Source of the DNA: Sphagnum compactum
Lineage: Eukaryota; Bryophyta; Sphagnopsida; Sphagnales
Direction of reading: 5' to 3'
DNA length: 64,000 nucleotides
Assembly: GCA_965153455.1 (NCBI GenBank)
Contig: OZ234498.1
Span: 4,216,001-4,280,000, forward strand
In this document: one piece after another, positions 24,901 through 38,300 of the stretch
Layout: every line of letters begins with the position of its first letter
How positions within the stretch are numbered: the stretch's first letter is position 1
The notes under the pieces: model-generated
What the model was told of the DNA's origin: nothing
What the model saw: the letters and a program-made list of their open reading frames with translations, nothing else
The model's database searches: none
Made by a program: the position numbers and the translations under genes

Positions 24901-27900
24901 GTGCTTCCCAACACACCAATGTGGGTCCAGTTGCAGGTCTGGGTCATTAGCCCCTCACTCTCGTAGCAATCATGTGTTGGTGAATGTGAATGATATGAGG
25001 ACAACACTACTTGTGCATGTTTGGATCAATGCTGGGGTTGTTGCACTAGTGAACGTCAATGAAATTGCATACCCATCTGAGCAGACTCCTTGCCGAGAAT
25101 TTCCAGCACATGTTTGACAGAGTTGAAAGTTGAATACTCTTTGTGTTGTTGCTTGTCGATCGTCTTGTCAGTTTTTTGATGACAGGAGAACTACATAGCC
25201 TGATTGTGTTGGTCAGGTGTAAACCCCAAAAAGTTCTTGGGGCCCTTGTGCATGTCAATTGTGTATTTGAACTATGAAAGAGGCCTTTCTTGTGCTAAGA
25301 TATATATGTATCTCTTGTTCTAACATTGCTTGTTGATGTTGATGTCCTTGTTGTGCAGAACACACTGGCCAAGACCTGAGACAGCTCCTGGATGCCTCAA
25401 AGGTACATGGTTTCACATGGTCACAGTGTTTGTGTGGGACATTCTGATATGAAAAGTGTGCGTGTGTGTACTGCTGCGAGCAAAAGTTCTTGTACATGTG
25501 CTGTTTTGTGGCCTCTTGATGTATTCATCTTGTTCCCCTGCAGGAGGAGATTGCGAAGTTGCGTGAAGCAGCAGCAGCTCGGACCCAATCTTTGGAGGCA
25601 GAATTGGATAAAACCAGGTCTGTGTTTCTCACTGCTGTTACTACTCTCTGCTAAATGATTGGTTGTTGTATGTATTTGTAGATTTTTTTTTAGGCTAATC
25701 CTGTTTTTCTAATTAGCAATTGCTCCAGAGTGCTAGCGGATTTCATCACTGTGTTCTAGTGTTGCCTCCAGAAAATGTGACAGAAGAAACATATGACACA
25801 GATTTTGCTTATAATTGTTTTCACCTAAGTTTCGAGCCAATTGTTGTTTACTACCCCCCAGAACCTCAAAAAACACAAACCTCAAAAAAGAGTGTTTGCA
25901 AATGTCTTATCATGTCTTAACCAAATTTGTCTTGTGTTGGCCTGTTGTTGGTCTGCTCCTGGACATGAAGGCATGAGATTACAAATGCCCGTGTGGAGCG
26001 TGCACGGGCTGATGCAGAAGCAGCATCTGCAAGAGATCAATTGATATCGTTGAGAAGGGAGACAGAAAATCAGGTTTGAAATGTTGTTACTCTGGATGTT
26101 GATTGCTTTGGATCTTTAGAGTTTTGCGTTTATACTGTATACTGCATCGCTGCAAGTTTAAGATGGTTGGAGTATGTGAGTCCAGTTTTTGGTCACATTT
26201 GACTTTGTGACTGCTAGCTTTGAGTTTGTGAAGCCCTGAACACTAAACCCTAAAGCCTACATGTATACAAAATCTTTTTGGGTTTTAAAGTGAACCTTTT
26301 GTGCTTGGATCAATACTTGCAGCGCAAGGAGATGGGCACTGTACTGGCTAGAAACATGGAGTTCTCTCAAGCCATAATAGATTACCAGCGGAAGCTTCGG
26401 GAGAGCTCACAAAAACTGCAGGCCTCTGAGGAGCTTGGCCACCGGCAGAGTATTGAGGTACAGTACTTCCTCATCTTAAGCAACAAATGAATTCTGCGTG
26501 GCTTTCTGGAATGGGCACTCAGGAGAAGCACAGTCATAGATGTGTAAAAGTGAATTTGGTGAGATCAACTTTCTGAACCAAAGTGGTATTGTTCAGGTGG
26601 CAGTGTTGGAAAAGGAGAAAGCTATGCTGGCTAGTGCGGAGAAGAGGGCAAGTGAGGAAGTGGCATCACTATCTGAGCGAGTTCATCGTCTGCAGGTTGA
26701 CATCTTGCTCATTTTCAGGATGTATGCCAAATTTGGATGTTTTCTTGTGCAGTGTGTGCAAATGCGAGACCATTTCTGAACAATGTGGATATACCCACAG
26801 CATCTGAGGATGCTCTTCTTTACATTCATTTTGTGAACAAATCTTGTAGACATGGAGAACTCAGTGTGCTATGCGAATGGGTTTTTGCAGGCTTCACTGG
26901 ATACATTTCAGACAGTGGAAGAAGCTCGTGAGGTATGGCACTTTTCATGTCATGTTGTTCTGCTTGAGCTTCAGGTTGAGGATGCCAGAGTTTGAACTGT
27001 AACTCTGCCACTTCTGGGTTTTGGCTTGATCATGTTAACCTCTCCAGCAACAATGTCAAACTTTTGTCTGACATCAATGAACCCTGCAGGGTGTAAGGGC
27101 TGTAGAGAGAAGGAAGCTTGAGGATGAAGTGAACAAACTGCAGGTCAGTTCACTTTGAGTAGGCAGCCATGTTGGTGGTGTTGAAATCAAAAGTAGTAGT
27201 GCACAGATTTTGCCAATTCCCAATGTGTGGTAAGGTATGTAAGTGGGATTGCAATGAGATCTTAAGATTTGGCTAATGGGGCACAGAAAGAATGGGCTGA
27301 AGCAAAAACTGAACTGGAAATGGAGCGTGCACATGGTCAAAATCTTATTGCTCAGCGAGACAAAGCTATGAGTGAGGCCTTGGAGCAAGTAGAAGTTGCT
27401 AGCAAGGAGCTTGCAGAGGCACTCAAGGCTGTCTCTACAGCTGAAACCCGTGCCCAGGTTGCTGAGGTAATTTTATTTGCTTGGATTGTCATTACACACT
27501 GATTGGGCATCCTCGGTTTTTCTCGGTACAGCTCAATGGTCTATGTAAAGATTGTCAATTTTTTTGCAAATTATTACAGTGATGATGTCTAGCGTATCGC
27601 CTGTGGGTGTAGAGCTGTTCAATGGTTAAGTATTTTGAATGCACAGTCTCTGCCAACATTTTCCTGGCAGGCAAGGTGCTTGGAGCTGGAACTGCGGTTG
27701 AAATCAGAGGACAAGGTGAGGATCCATGTTTTCACAGCTGTATCATCCTTGTTGCATTTTCCATTCATGCATTTTCCTGAGCTTGCTGGGGTAAACTGTT
27801 TGGGGACCATCTTGACAATAGTGCAGGGGTGATCCATTATATGCTTTTCTCTCTTGACAGATAATGGTGGCCTTGGGAGGTAACAAGATCACAAGCAGTG

Positions 27901-30900
27901 AAGAGGGTGATGCTCTTGATGTAGAAGGGGAGGTGATTCCTTTTTTCTTCATTCTGTCTCTCTAACTTTTATCTCTCTCAATTGTGATGTCTTTTTCTGG
28001 TCTGCAGTTGTGTTTTATAGGAAACAGTTGTTTGATCAGGTGTGCTTATTTCATGAACTCTTGCCATGGATGGGTATTAGAAAAATGAAAAAGTAAAATT
28101 ATCAAACAGGATGTGGGAATAGTTGCAAGAGCATTTGTTGCTAATGGTAAGTATGAGAATCTTGTTGATTTGCAGATTGCATTGAGCCTGCAACAGGCAA
28201 GGGAGGAGCTTGATCAAGTGAAGGAGGAGTTGGCTGCTGCAAAGGCTCACACGGACCAAGTAGGATTTCCAAGACTTGAGTGGTTTACCTCTCATATTTC
28301 TGCTTGTTAGTATTAGACCATGTTTTACTGGGAAACCTATGAGTTGTACTTCTGGAGATGGCTTCACCCATGAGGGGGGAGAATACTCTTTTGAGGCCAT
28401 CTTCAGAAGTTTTGGAGGATTGTGGGTGATGGGTTACATTTCCCTGAAATCATTCCATTGATCACCACAAAACTTTGCTTGTGCAGTATAAAAGTATTGC
28501 AGAGGTTAGTGAAGAAGCACTGAAGCAAATGGAGGCAGTGTATATCAGCTACAAGGAGGAGGTACTCACACTCTTCCTTGCATCTCTGGGTGAAGAAGAA
28601 TTATCAGAAGAAAGCACTTTGATGTAGATGAGTACCAAAGGGTTGATGGGGTTTGATTTTTGCTGGAATTGAATATCCTCGTACACCCACGCTCCTGTAG
28701 TTCAACTGATCAGTTTGGAGGTGAAGGATGAGTGTAGTATCCAAAAGTGATGACCTTTCTGCTGAGAGCATGGTTCTGGTTTTCTCCAGGCTGAACAACG
28801 GAAGGGGAGCATGGAGACAGAGGTGAGAGCATTGAGGAAGCACATCAGTGATTTGGAGACTGAAATATCAGAGAAGGATAAAGCTTCGGGTGATGCAGCA
28901 GAGGAGAAAGAGAAGGCCCTTACTAGTGCTTTACGAGAGATTGCTGTGCTGAAAGATTCAGAAGCAACAAAGCAGTAATCTATCTCTCCCTCAAACCATT
29001 TTTGAAGTGACTTCCAGCTTGCCAATAGTGAGCTAGTGTTTCCAGTTGCCTGGATGATCAACTGCAAAGAACTTCATGTTATCAGGTGCAATGTCTGCTA
29101 CTAGACTCATATTTGGGTCACCCCTTAGTGGCTTCCATTAACTCAATTGTGTGTCTGTTGTCCTTTGTAGAGTGGCCCTGGATGAAGCAGAACAAAAGAA
29201 CATAATGTTCAAGCAGGAAGTTGAAAAGCTGCACTTGCAGTGGCGTGATGCTCAGAACAACTATAAGAGACAGGTGAATAGCTAGGGGGTTTCTGTTAGA
29301 GCTGCTTCACAAATGCAGAAGGAATCTGGTCTCACAAGATCATCACTGCTACACACATTTGAGTTTATGGTTTAGGGTTTTGTGAGTATATTCCACCATC
29401 ACAGACAACAGTGCAGTTCTTTGCTAGTGCTATCATCACTAACACAAATGTGCAACAACTCTGCAGGTTTTACTGCAAGCAGACACGATTAGGGAGCTGA
29501 CTGTGACATCTGATAAGCTTTCAAAACTGGAGAATCTGGAAAAGGCTCTGCATGGACGTGCAGAGAAATCAGAAGCTGAGTTGGTATGCTGTTTGATCTC
29601 AGCAATCCTTCTTTCAAGTTTTGCACATTCAAGAACTGTTTTGTTTGCGTTATGTTCACTTGCAATTACTTGGACAAACTCCCCCTCTTGCACAAGAAGG
29701 GTATTGTCAGGCTTCTGTGTTAGTCTGTGACAGCCAATGCCACCAGGCCAGTCAGATGTTGCTGAATATTTTTTACAGCTATATCTCCCCATCTTCTTCT
29801 ATCCTGGTCTCCTTTTGTTTCTTGTGTAGAATCATGGGAATCAACCAGTGTGGATGGTTTTAACAGGAATCGCTAAAAGTTGCATGGGCAGTGGAAAAAT
29901 CAGCTCTGGAAGCAGCCAAGGTTGATGCAGAGAAGAAAGTCAAAGAGCTGGATAAGCAGGTAATGAAAAAAGGTGTTGCCTGTTGTATTCAGGAGATGGA
30001 CAAAAAGCCTGTTTTTTTTGCAAGAAGCAGGAGTTAAAGTAAGCAATGGATGAATAGCATCAGGGTCATGAGTTTCTGATGATTTCTTTGCATGGTGCGT
30101 GTGGTGCAGAATCAACTATTGCTCGACCGATTAGAGGGTGTCCACATTGTTGCTGCAGAGACTGAACGCAAAGCAGCAGGCATACTTAGTGACTCTGGGC
30201 AATCCTCAGAGGTTGTGGGAGAATCAGATCTGCAAAATGTCATCCGATACCTTCGCCGATCCAAGGAGACTGTATGCTTCAAGACCTTAGTGCACATAGC
30301 CTTGTATCTTTTTTTTCATCTCCCTGTAGAAGACAATGTTTTATGCTGTGAACCTTCATTTTAGGTTGGCTTAAGGTGTGAAGCTCCAAAGAGTTTAATG
30401 GGTGTCTCTGTTGGTGTTTTCTTTCTCCCTCTAAAGAGATGTGCTATTTCCATAAGAAGAGAAATTCAATGGTGCATCTACTTCCTTTGGTAAGATGCAC
30501 TGAAATAATTTTGCAATAGCTTTCATCAGCATCAGGTTATTGCAGTTTCTTAATCTGGGTTGCCTTCAATGATATCTTTACTAATTGGAATATGTCCATT
30601 GTTGTTCTTCACTGTGATCCTCAAACAATTTTGGAGTCAAAGTGGTCACTTTGTGCATCTAAGGATTGAGCTGTCTTAGCTACAAAAAATGAAAAGAATG
30701 CGTAGGTGCGACTGCCATGGAATTTCATGAGATTACTTTCAATGCTGCAGGTTGATACTGAGCTTTCTCTTATGAAGCAAGAACGAATTCGTCTTCAGAA
30801 GCAGGTAATCTTTTGTGATGGGATCCTGATGGCAGATCTCAATTTGTGTATACTTTCTCACTTCAGATTAGTCCTTTCTGTAGAGTGGGTACTGTCTGCT

Positions 30901-33900
30901 AAACCAAGTGCACTGTGCAACAGCTGGAGGCTGCTTATCATGCGGCAGAAGAGGCACAGGCAAGTTTGCGGCGGGAGCATGAGAGTGCACGAGCCAGCTT
31001 TTACACTGATGAAGAATTCCGTACTCTCCAGGCTCAGGTATTGTCCTCGCTACATCCTGTTGCTGACTGTAGTGCTATACTTGAGATGATGAGTAATGAG
31101 GCGTGGAATCAATTGCACAGTGGTCTTTACTGTGTGTAAGATTGTGTACGCATATTTTGTGTGCAGGTCAGGGAGTTGAACCTCTTACGGGAGAGTAATG
31201 CTGAGCTTCGAGAGGAAAATCGCACAAATTTTGAAGATTGCAGGGTGAGAGAAATCCTTCTTGTGTTTTTGTTCAGGAGATGTAGATGCTTTGAAACTGG
31301 TATTGATTGAGTTCTTGCGAGACATAGTGGTGACTGGTGTGAGGATGGGTGAATTGAGCGGATTCAGGAATGGCGAGATAAGGCAAGAGAGGCACAGGCA
31401 GAATTGGAGCCTGTCCGGAAGCTATTAAGAGAAAAGGAGGTAGAGCTGGAGGCCAGTGGAAGGACACTGGACATTCATAAGCAAGAGACACTACGGTGGG
31501 AGAAGAGGGTGAAACAGGTATTGAGATCAAAACTGCGATGATCTTGCATTGTACAGTTGGATCTCTTTTGGGTCTTTCATTTTGTCAATTCCTTTCTGCA
31601 ACAATGAATTGTACTTCCAAAGTGCTTACCATCATCATCATAGTAGCCCATTTGTTAGAGCTCTTCTGTAGGGTAGTGCAGTACAGGCAAGCTACTAGTG
31701 TTGGGAAATACGAGAACATTTCTACAATTTGAAGTGGACATGCCTGTGGTTGTGTTCCATATTGATGCATAATAATAATAACCAATCTGGTTGGGTTCTT
31801 TCGCAGCTCTTGGAAAAATACAGAGCTGTTGATGTTGATGACTATCAGCGAGTGAAAGATGAACTTGCTGCAATTCAGGTAGTCTTTGCTTTAATTGGGC
31901 CTGAAGTATGTGCTGTTTTCTTATTGGACAGATCTGTATTCTGACCTGCTACAAGAGAGTTCAAGTTGCATGGGCTTAGTGTCATGCCTTTAGTATTGCA
32001 ACAGCTGGGATGAAAAGACTTGGGAACCCTAATTTCTCATGATTTCTGTCTGGTCCTCCCTCTGCAGAAGCATGATCAAGAAACTGTTGCAGAGCTGGTG
32101 GTCACAAAGAAAGAGGTAGAAGTATTGAAAGTGACTGTAAGCCGGATAGAGGAGGAGAGGGAGACTAAAGGCTCTCGACTAGTGGAGTTGGAAGCTCGGG
32201 TTACGGAGCTTGACCAGAAACTTCAGGAGGCTGTGCAATCTGAGGTATAATCCAACAACATTCATTGCTGTGTGCTTCTGAGTGCATCATCCTTCCTCTT
32301 AGTGAGCATGTGATCCAGGTCTTGGAAGTTCCATGTAGCAAAACTAAAATTATTTGTGTAGTTCCTAGAACCAGCTTTTAGAATGTGTCCAGTTGCTTAC
32401 AGAAAAAAGAAAAAACCCCTTCTTGTGTTTTTAGCTTCTGATTTGGTGTATTTGTCTTGTCCTTTGTCTTGTCCTTTGCAGGGAACTGTGAAGGTTCAAC
32501 TTGATCGCTTCAAAAGACATGCACAATTTCAGAAGGTAGTTTTCTCTCGTGTGTCTGCCTTGGGTTGGGAGTGTTAAATCTGTTATCACTCATGTTGAGG
32601 ATGAGTTTGCTCAGTTGGAGAACAGAACGGAGAAAGTCATGTGAAGACCCTGTACTCATGCTGCTTTGATATTTGTTACAATTTTCAGGGGAAGTTGGAT
32701 GCCTTAGGCAAGGAGAAAGAGGAGGCAAGCAAAGAGATTGAAAGTCTTACGAAGCAGATTGAAGAGCTCAGATCCAATGCAGGTATGTCATCTGTGATAT
32801 TATTCTAGCAAATGTGTCTCCCAACAGACTGCAGCATTGTGATCCTGTTGCATGTTGCCATGGTTGTTATTGGGCTTGTTTGTACGTGCGTGCAGGGAAA
32901 AGAGCTGCTGGAGATCAGTCGGTGGCTGCCCGGCAGGAAGCTCTCAGCCGTCAGGAGGCAGTTATTCGTCAGGAACGGGACGAGTCTCTTGCACGTCAGG
33001 AGCAAGCTCAAAAGGAGACTGAGTCTCAGTTGAGAGAGAAAGAAACCCGAATTCAGGTATGTGTTGCATGCAGCTGCTCTTTCCTGGATGTTAACATTCC
33101 TGTGTACCCTTCCATACCATTAGGTTAGATCATGCATTTTAAGAATTATCTGAACTCAATGCTCAAGAATGGTGTCTTTGTCCTTCTCTCAAGGCTTGTT
33201 GTCACAGAAAAGCAACAATTTCATCCATTGTGTGCTGGATTCTTCCAACATATAAGTTTGCAATTTGATCAATTCATGTTGTAGCTGTTGTCACGATGGT
33301 TTTTTGCATTTTTATATCTGCAGGCATTGGAGAGATCATTGGAGAAAGAAAAGCAGGAAGCAAAGCAGTCAAGATTGAGGAGGCAGAAAGATTTAAAACA
33401 GTTCTATGATGTTGTTCAAAAAGCAGCAGCGGTATGTTTTCGACTTTTAGGGAGCTTGCACAATATTAGTGATGGCTCATTTCTCTTCTAGTGCTGCTGC
33501 TGGATCTTTGTCTAATTGACCCAACTGAAAGTTGAATGTTGGTTTATCCATAGGCATCTGGATTGAACATCTACAGTAGCACTGCTAGTGTCTCTAATCA
33601 CTGTCCCAGGGGAAGTATGAACTGCTGGTTGAAGAGCATAGGCAAGTGTGTGACAATTGGTTGATGCAACTCTGGAATAACTCTCCTATGCTGACTCGAT
33701 GATTCTTCTTCATTTCTTACTTGTCCTAGCTATGGTATTTTCTTTATGAACAGGAAAAGAAGCGGTTTTTAGATGAATTGGAGAACCTAAAACGTGAGAA
33801 GGCTCATTACCAATCGGTATGTGGTACTCTGCACCTGTCCCTCCTTCTTTGTTGTGGGTTGCTTTCCATTGTATTCAACAGCACCATTTCTGGTCTAGAA

Positions 33901-36900
33901 GATGCAGATCTCAAAGAAAATTTACATTTTTTTTGTAAGCATTTTTGTTAGAACCTATGATGTATAAACACAACTGTAACACAGTCTGAAACCCTTGAAT
34001 TGCTTTTGAGTTACTTTAATCTTAATAACTATGGTGATGTGCTTTGAATTGCAGCAATCTCATGGCAATGGTGCAGGGCCCCTTGAGGAAGCTACTGTCA
34101 ACACAACAGAAATCGATGAGCGAGCTGCAAGCTACCAGGCAGCGACCAATGAAATGGCAGAATTGGCAGCTGAGGCAATGCGTGAAGTGCCAAGCACCAG
34201 CACTCCTGCCACACCCCCTGTTCCCACCTCCTCAGATTTGTCTTCTTTCATTGAAACAACTCCTGGTATGATTGAAGGCCCTGCTGCTGTTGGTACCTTG
34301 ATTGAGAGTATACCGCCACTTTCTACAATGGTTGCAACTCCACCAACTGCAGCACCTTCTGCAGGCCGAGGTCTCACTAATTCAATGCCGGTCCCCATTG
34401 TTACCCTTGCTTCTTCTGTGGCCACGGTACCAAGCACAACAGTTGCAGTTCCAGCTGCTGGTTCTGGTATCCGCCCAGTCATTCGACCTGCTTTGGCAAA
34501 TGTTGCACCTACACCTGCACGGCCACCAGTGCGGCTAATTCCTGCTCCAACACCAGCAGGAGCAGCGGCAGCAGCTTCAGCACCTTCAGCTGTGGTTCCA
34601 GCTCCAATGTTGGCTTCATCTGTTGAAAGGGAACGTGAGATCATGCAGTTACGTGCCAGGATTCAGGAACAAGAGGTCAGTCTCCTCCTGTTGTAGTTTT
34701 TAGAGGTGCAACTGTCAGGAATGAACCCTCAAATGGAGAAAACAATGCAACGTCTTCTGACCCAGTGTGTCTGATGTTGACCTTTAGCACGACTGAGGCT
34801 ATGGTGTAGCATGATCCAGCACAACTGGGTATATTGTATGTGTTCTGTATCAGTGCATTGCTGTAGTAAACTGCATTGTTCTGACATCAACACCAACCTT
34901 GTGCCTTGCAACTCAGAAGGCAACACAGGCAGCACAGGCACGGAAAACAACTCGTAGGTTGATTCGACCACGGATAGAGCCAGCCAGTACACAAGAGCCG
35001 AGTTCTGAAGCTGCAGATCTAGAAGGAGCTGGCGAGGGAGTAGAAGCTGATGTTGAAGGTGTTGCAGAGACCAGAGAAGCTGTTCCTTCAGAAGCTGTTG
35101 AGAGTACCCCTGTGTTGTCCACCCTGATGCCTGCTGTCCCTAGTGATGTGGTCAGTGCAAGTGTGTCCAATGTTGAGGTTTCTATTGCATCAACTATTAC
35201 GGCCCTTCCTACAGCAGCAGTGTTGACTGTACGCAAGCGCTCAGCACCTCTTCCCGAATCTAGTTTCCCTGATGATGTCATGCATCAGGAAACCAAGACA
35301 GAAGATGTCCCTCCTCAGAAGAAATCCCGAGCTGTAGAGGTATGTGCTAATAAATTCCTTGCTGATTTATTGCCACCATTTTGAGTAAGTTTGTAGATTG
35401 TATTGGTTTAAGCCTCAAGCACCATGGCCAATGTTGTTAGTAACTGGATTTGAAGAACATGTGATGGGCAATTAGATTTAGATGGCAACACAAGATGTAA
35501 AGGTGTCTATCCTCAAGCTCATAGTAATCTGTGAGAGCTTGTTATGTTTCAGGATACATTGATGGAGGATATTGGAATGTCTTCTTTGGACAAATCTATT
35601 CCAACTGCAGTTGAAGACCATCCAGTGGAAGAGATTGCTAAGGGACTGGAAGTAACGGAGACACAGACAGAATTAATACCCACTGGGTTGGATTTGACTG
35701 AAAGGGAAAGGGATCACCCTGCAACAGATATGTCTGAAGCTCCAGTTCAGAAGAGACCACGATTTTTGAGACCTGACTTGGCTCCCATACCATCCATCCC
35801 ACCTGAAGAAATTTCGGTTCTGCAGTCTGATGACCACAATGTATTGCTAGGGGCTGAAGGGTTAGAGGTCTTGAGACAGGATGGTGAAAGTGTTGAAGCT
35901 CCCTTAGACAGCAGTGCAGCAGATAAATCTCTAAATGTGCAGGAGAATTCTGCACCAGCTCTGGCTGTGAGTTTAAGTGACGCGGTAGTTGTAAGTTTGC
36001 TTGATGCTTCTACGAATGATGCCCAGGCACAGCTCATAGACATTGCTGCAACAAATGCAGTGGATGATGCACTAGCTCAATTTGAGAAGGGTTCTGCAGA
36101 ACTGGATATGTCTGCAACATTTGGGACAGAGGTAGCAATGACAACTGTAGAGGAGCAAATCATTGCAGTAGTGGAGATTGTAGTAGATGAAGGAGAGATG
36201 CAGGTCATAGAGGAGACTGAGGAGGGAGAAATAGTGTCAGAAATTGTAGAGCCTGAGGGCACTGAGGCTGATGCAATCACCCTTGACAGTCAAGAGGGTG
36301 AAATGGAAGAACCTGCAATGAAGGAAACTGATGAAGTTAACATTGTGTCCATCACTGACCAGGCTGTGGAATCAACTGAGGAGGGAGGTGATCTTATTGA
36401 GCAAGAGGTGATCTATTCCTATGGTTCAAATGTTGCTCCTTTCATCTTGCTTGTCTTAATCATTGCAGAGACTTTCCTTGCTCACCGTGAACAGCATATT
36501 TGACATTGATTCTGATTTCTTTATTTTGCAGCTAGCACCTACACCTGTGCAAGTGGATAAACCAGAAAATGACCAATCAACTGAGGCTACCCCTAGTGGC
36601 ACTGAAGAGCAGGAGGGTCAGGTTGAGGCCTCAAGTGGGAATAGAACAAGACTGGCCACCAGTGTGGTTGCAAAACCAGCGGGTCGAGGCACCACCATCA
36701 ACTTGGCAGATCGAGCAAAGGAGAGGGCTGCTCTTCGAAAGGTTGGTGTCTCCCCACCATCTCCAGGTGCACGAGGTGGTCGGGCTCGTGGTACAAGAGG
36801 TGGCAAGGTATGTAGTTTGCAGAATCCTAATATACTTCTCATATTGTCAGCGTTGTGATGTTTGGTTGCATTGCCATCAGTGCAGAGACTGGACTTCTGG

Positions 36901-37553
36901 TCATGAATGGGCACATATATCCAACTCTACTTAGTGTCTGATCTGATTTCTGTATGTAGAGGGGTGGTGCAAGTGGACGTGGCCGTCTTATATCGACGGG
37001 TGTTGGCGGCCGCCAAGCAGGTATTTTCGTCTACTTAGTACATTTCTACAAACATTATACTCTGATGATCAGCAACCAAGTATAGCTAGCTCAAGATCCC
37101 AGATATTAGTCATTGTTATGAACATCCCTGGAATGCAACCAAATGCTGATGAACTCATCACGATGGTGTCAGGTGGGGGTCAATTTGTCACAAATGAGTT
37201 TGGGCTTGATAAACATGTATTGAATCATCTGACCATATGAATCTTGAACAGGGAAAGTTTGCCACCTTTTTGTTGTCTGCTTACTGTAACCATTAGGTTC
37301 TGCCTGTGCATTCAGCCTGAGAATTCAACCCCAGTAGACAGAACCTACCTCGTGGTCCACTCCTCTCCCTCTTTGCCCCATTTAGAGTTTTGCTTTTGAT
37401 CATGAACTTTGGTTTGGATATGATGGCTCAGGTCCAGGAGGAGATGGGACTACCTCTACTCAGCAAGCCGGTGTTCAAGCGAGCCCAGCGGAGGCTTCTC
37501 AGTCAGCCACCACACCAAATCCATTTGAGGCTCTGAAAGATGAACAAAGCTGA
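18986..37553 (+). CDS. NUA: Nuclear pore anchor (NUA), TPR/Mlp-type nuclear basket protein, complete, 53 exons
   Basis: TPR/Mlp/NUA proteins form the nuclear-pore basket and act in mRNA export and SUMO homeostasis. Exons: 18986-19291, 19751-19897, 20177-20275, 20496-20624, 20901-20993, 21209-21274, 21433-21522, 21766-21843, 22141-22245, 22489-22590, 22955-23047, 23250-23298, 23502-23605, 23803-23871, 24044-24181, 24315-24419, 24586-24699, 24855-24936, 25359-25402, 25544-25617, 25971-26073, 26323-26457, 26597-26695, 26891-26932, 27090-27143, 27287-27466, 27671-27715, 27861-27932, 28176-28259, 28487-28561, 28790-28974, 29171-29273, 29467-29583, 29867-29959, 30110-30271, 30751-30804, 30924-31037, 31167-31244, 31368-31517, 31807-31878, 32068-32244, 32482-32535, 32689-32782, 32896-33056, 33324-33431, 33610-33645, 33754-33816, 34055-34675, 34917-35339, 35553-36407, 36532-36807, 36960-37020, 37432-37553. 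The sum is 7155 nt, 2384 residues, all phases matching; Arabidopsis NUA has about 2090. Residues 1-1599 are coiled coil with family landmarks (MPLFM start, ALLRDGWS, KYQEAVDA, ARNMEFSQAIIDYQRKLRES, YLRRSKET). Residues 1600-1806 are Ala/Pro/Thr-rich, 1807-2232 contain RRLIRPRIEP and a long acidic stretch, and about 2300-2350 are RGG-rich. Confidence 0.95.
22732..22752 (+). repeat. Short telomere-like TTAGGG/TTTAGGG run inside NUA intron 10
   Basis: About three adjoining units of TTAGGG or TTTAGGG type lie in the intron between exons 22489-22590 and 22955-23047. Too short to be more than an interstitial telomere-like motif. Confidence 0.6.
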
Positions 37554-38208
37554 TGGATGTATCTCCTCCCATCTCTCATACACACCAGGAATTGTTTGGT
37601 ACACTTGTTGCTAGAAATGAATAGCAGGTCAAAGCCAAGTTTTGGAAGTGGCATCTGCACCACCTGTGCAGACACTTGGCTTCAGATATCTTTGTGCAGC
37701 TTGTTGCAACAGTAGCATGCCCAGATATATGTGTTCATCATTGGGCTATCATACTTTTTCAATTCCATATGTCAATGGAAAACTGTCAATTGAGGCTCTC
37801 TCTTGTCGGTCAGCATTGAAACTTTGGATCTCCATGTTTGAAGTTCATATAAACCTGCACAAATCTGGTTGTTAGACAATTCCATTAGAGGGGACAGAGG
37901 TTTTGTGCAGATGCGCCTTTGGAGTGAAAGGAGGGATTGAGGTTGGTGGTTTGAGGAAAGACTGGTCCATTGGAAGAGCTAGGAGGTGCAATCTGTGGGG
38001 GAGAATGTTGGCCGATGGAGGTGTTCAAGGGCCATGCTACTACTTTGCACTTTCAATGGTGGCTGTTCCTCATGTTCAACAAAGTCAAAAGCACTCTGTG
38101 GTCTTATTCCTCATTCTGGAAAGGGTGAGAAGACAATGAAGAGAAAGAGAAACAGAGAAAAGGAAAAATGACTGATTGAAGCTAGAGGACCAATCAAGGG
38201 TGCGGTAG
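37554..38208 (+). other. Probable NUA 3' untranslated region and flank
   Basis: The base composition stays like that of the gene for several hundred bases after the TGA. No clear AATAAA signal was found, so the transcript end is not placed. Short open frames here have no recognisable content. Confidence 0.4.
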
Positions 38209-38300
38209 CATCTTGCTTTCTTCTTCTATCAAGTTGCATTACACTAGGGTGTGGAAGTCATCTTGCTTTCATCTTCTATCAAGTTGGATTACACTACTTA
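38209..38300. repeat. Two-copy 50-bp tandem repeat
   Basis: CATCTTGCTTTC...CTTCTATCAAGTTG(C/G)ATTACACTA occurs at 38209 and again at 38259, with few differences. Confidence 0.9.

Noticed and set aside
33641-33648. GC-AG intron donor AG|GCAAGT in NUA
   Set aside because: It would put the next exon out of frame; the GTGTGT donor at 33646 keeps phase and is canonical.
34132-34644. 170-codon open frame on the minus strand
   Set aside because: It is the antisense of the low-complexity Ala/Pro/Thr-rich NUA exon, whose composition keeps the opposite strand open.
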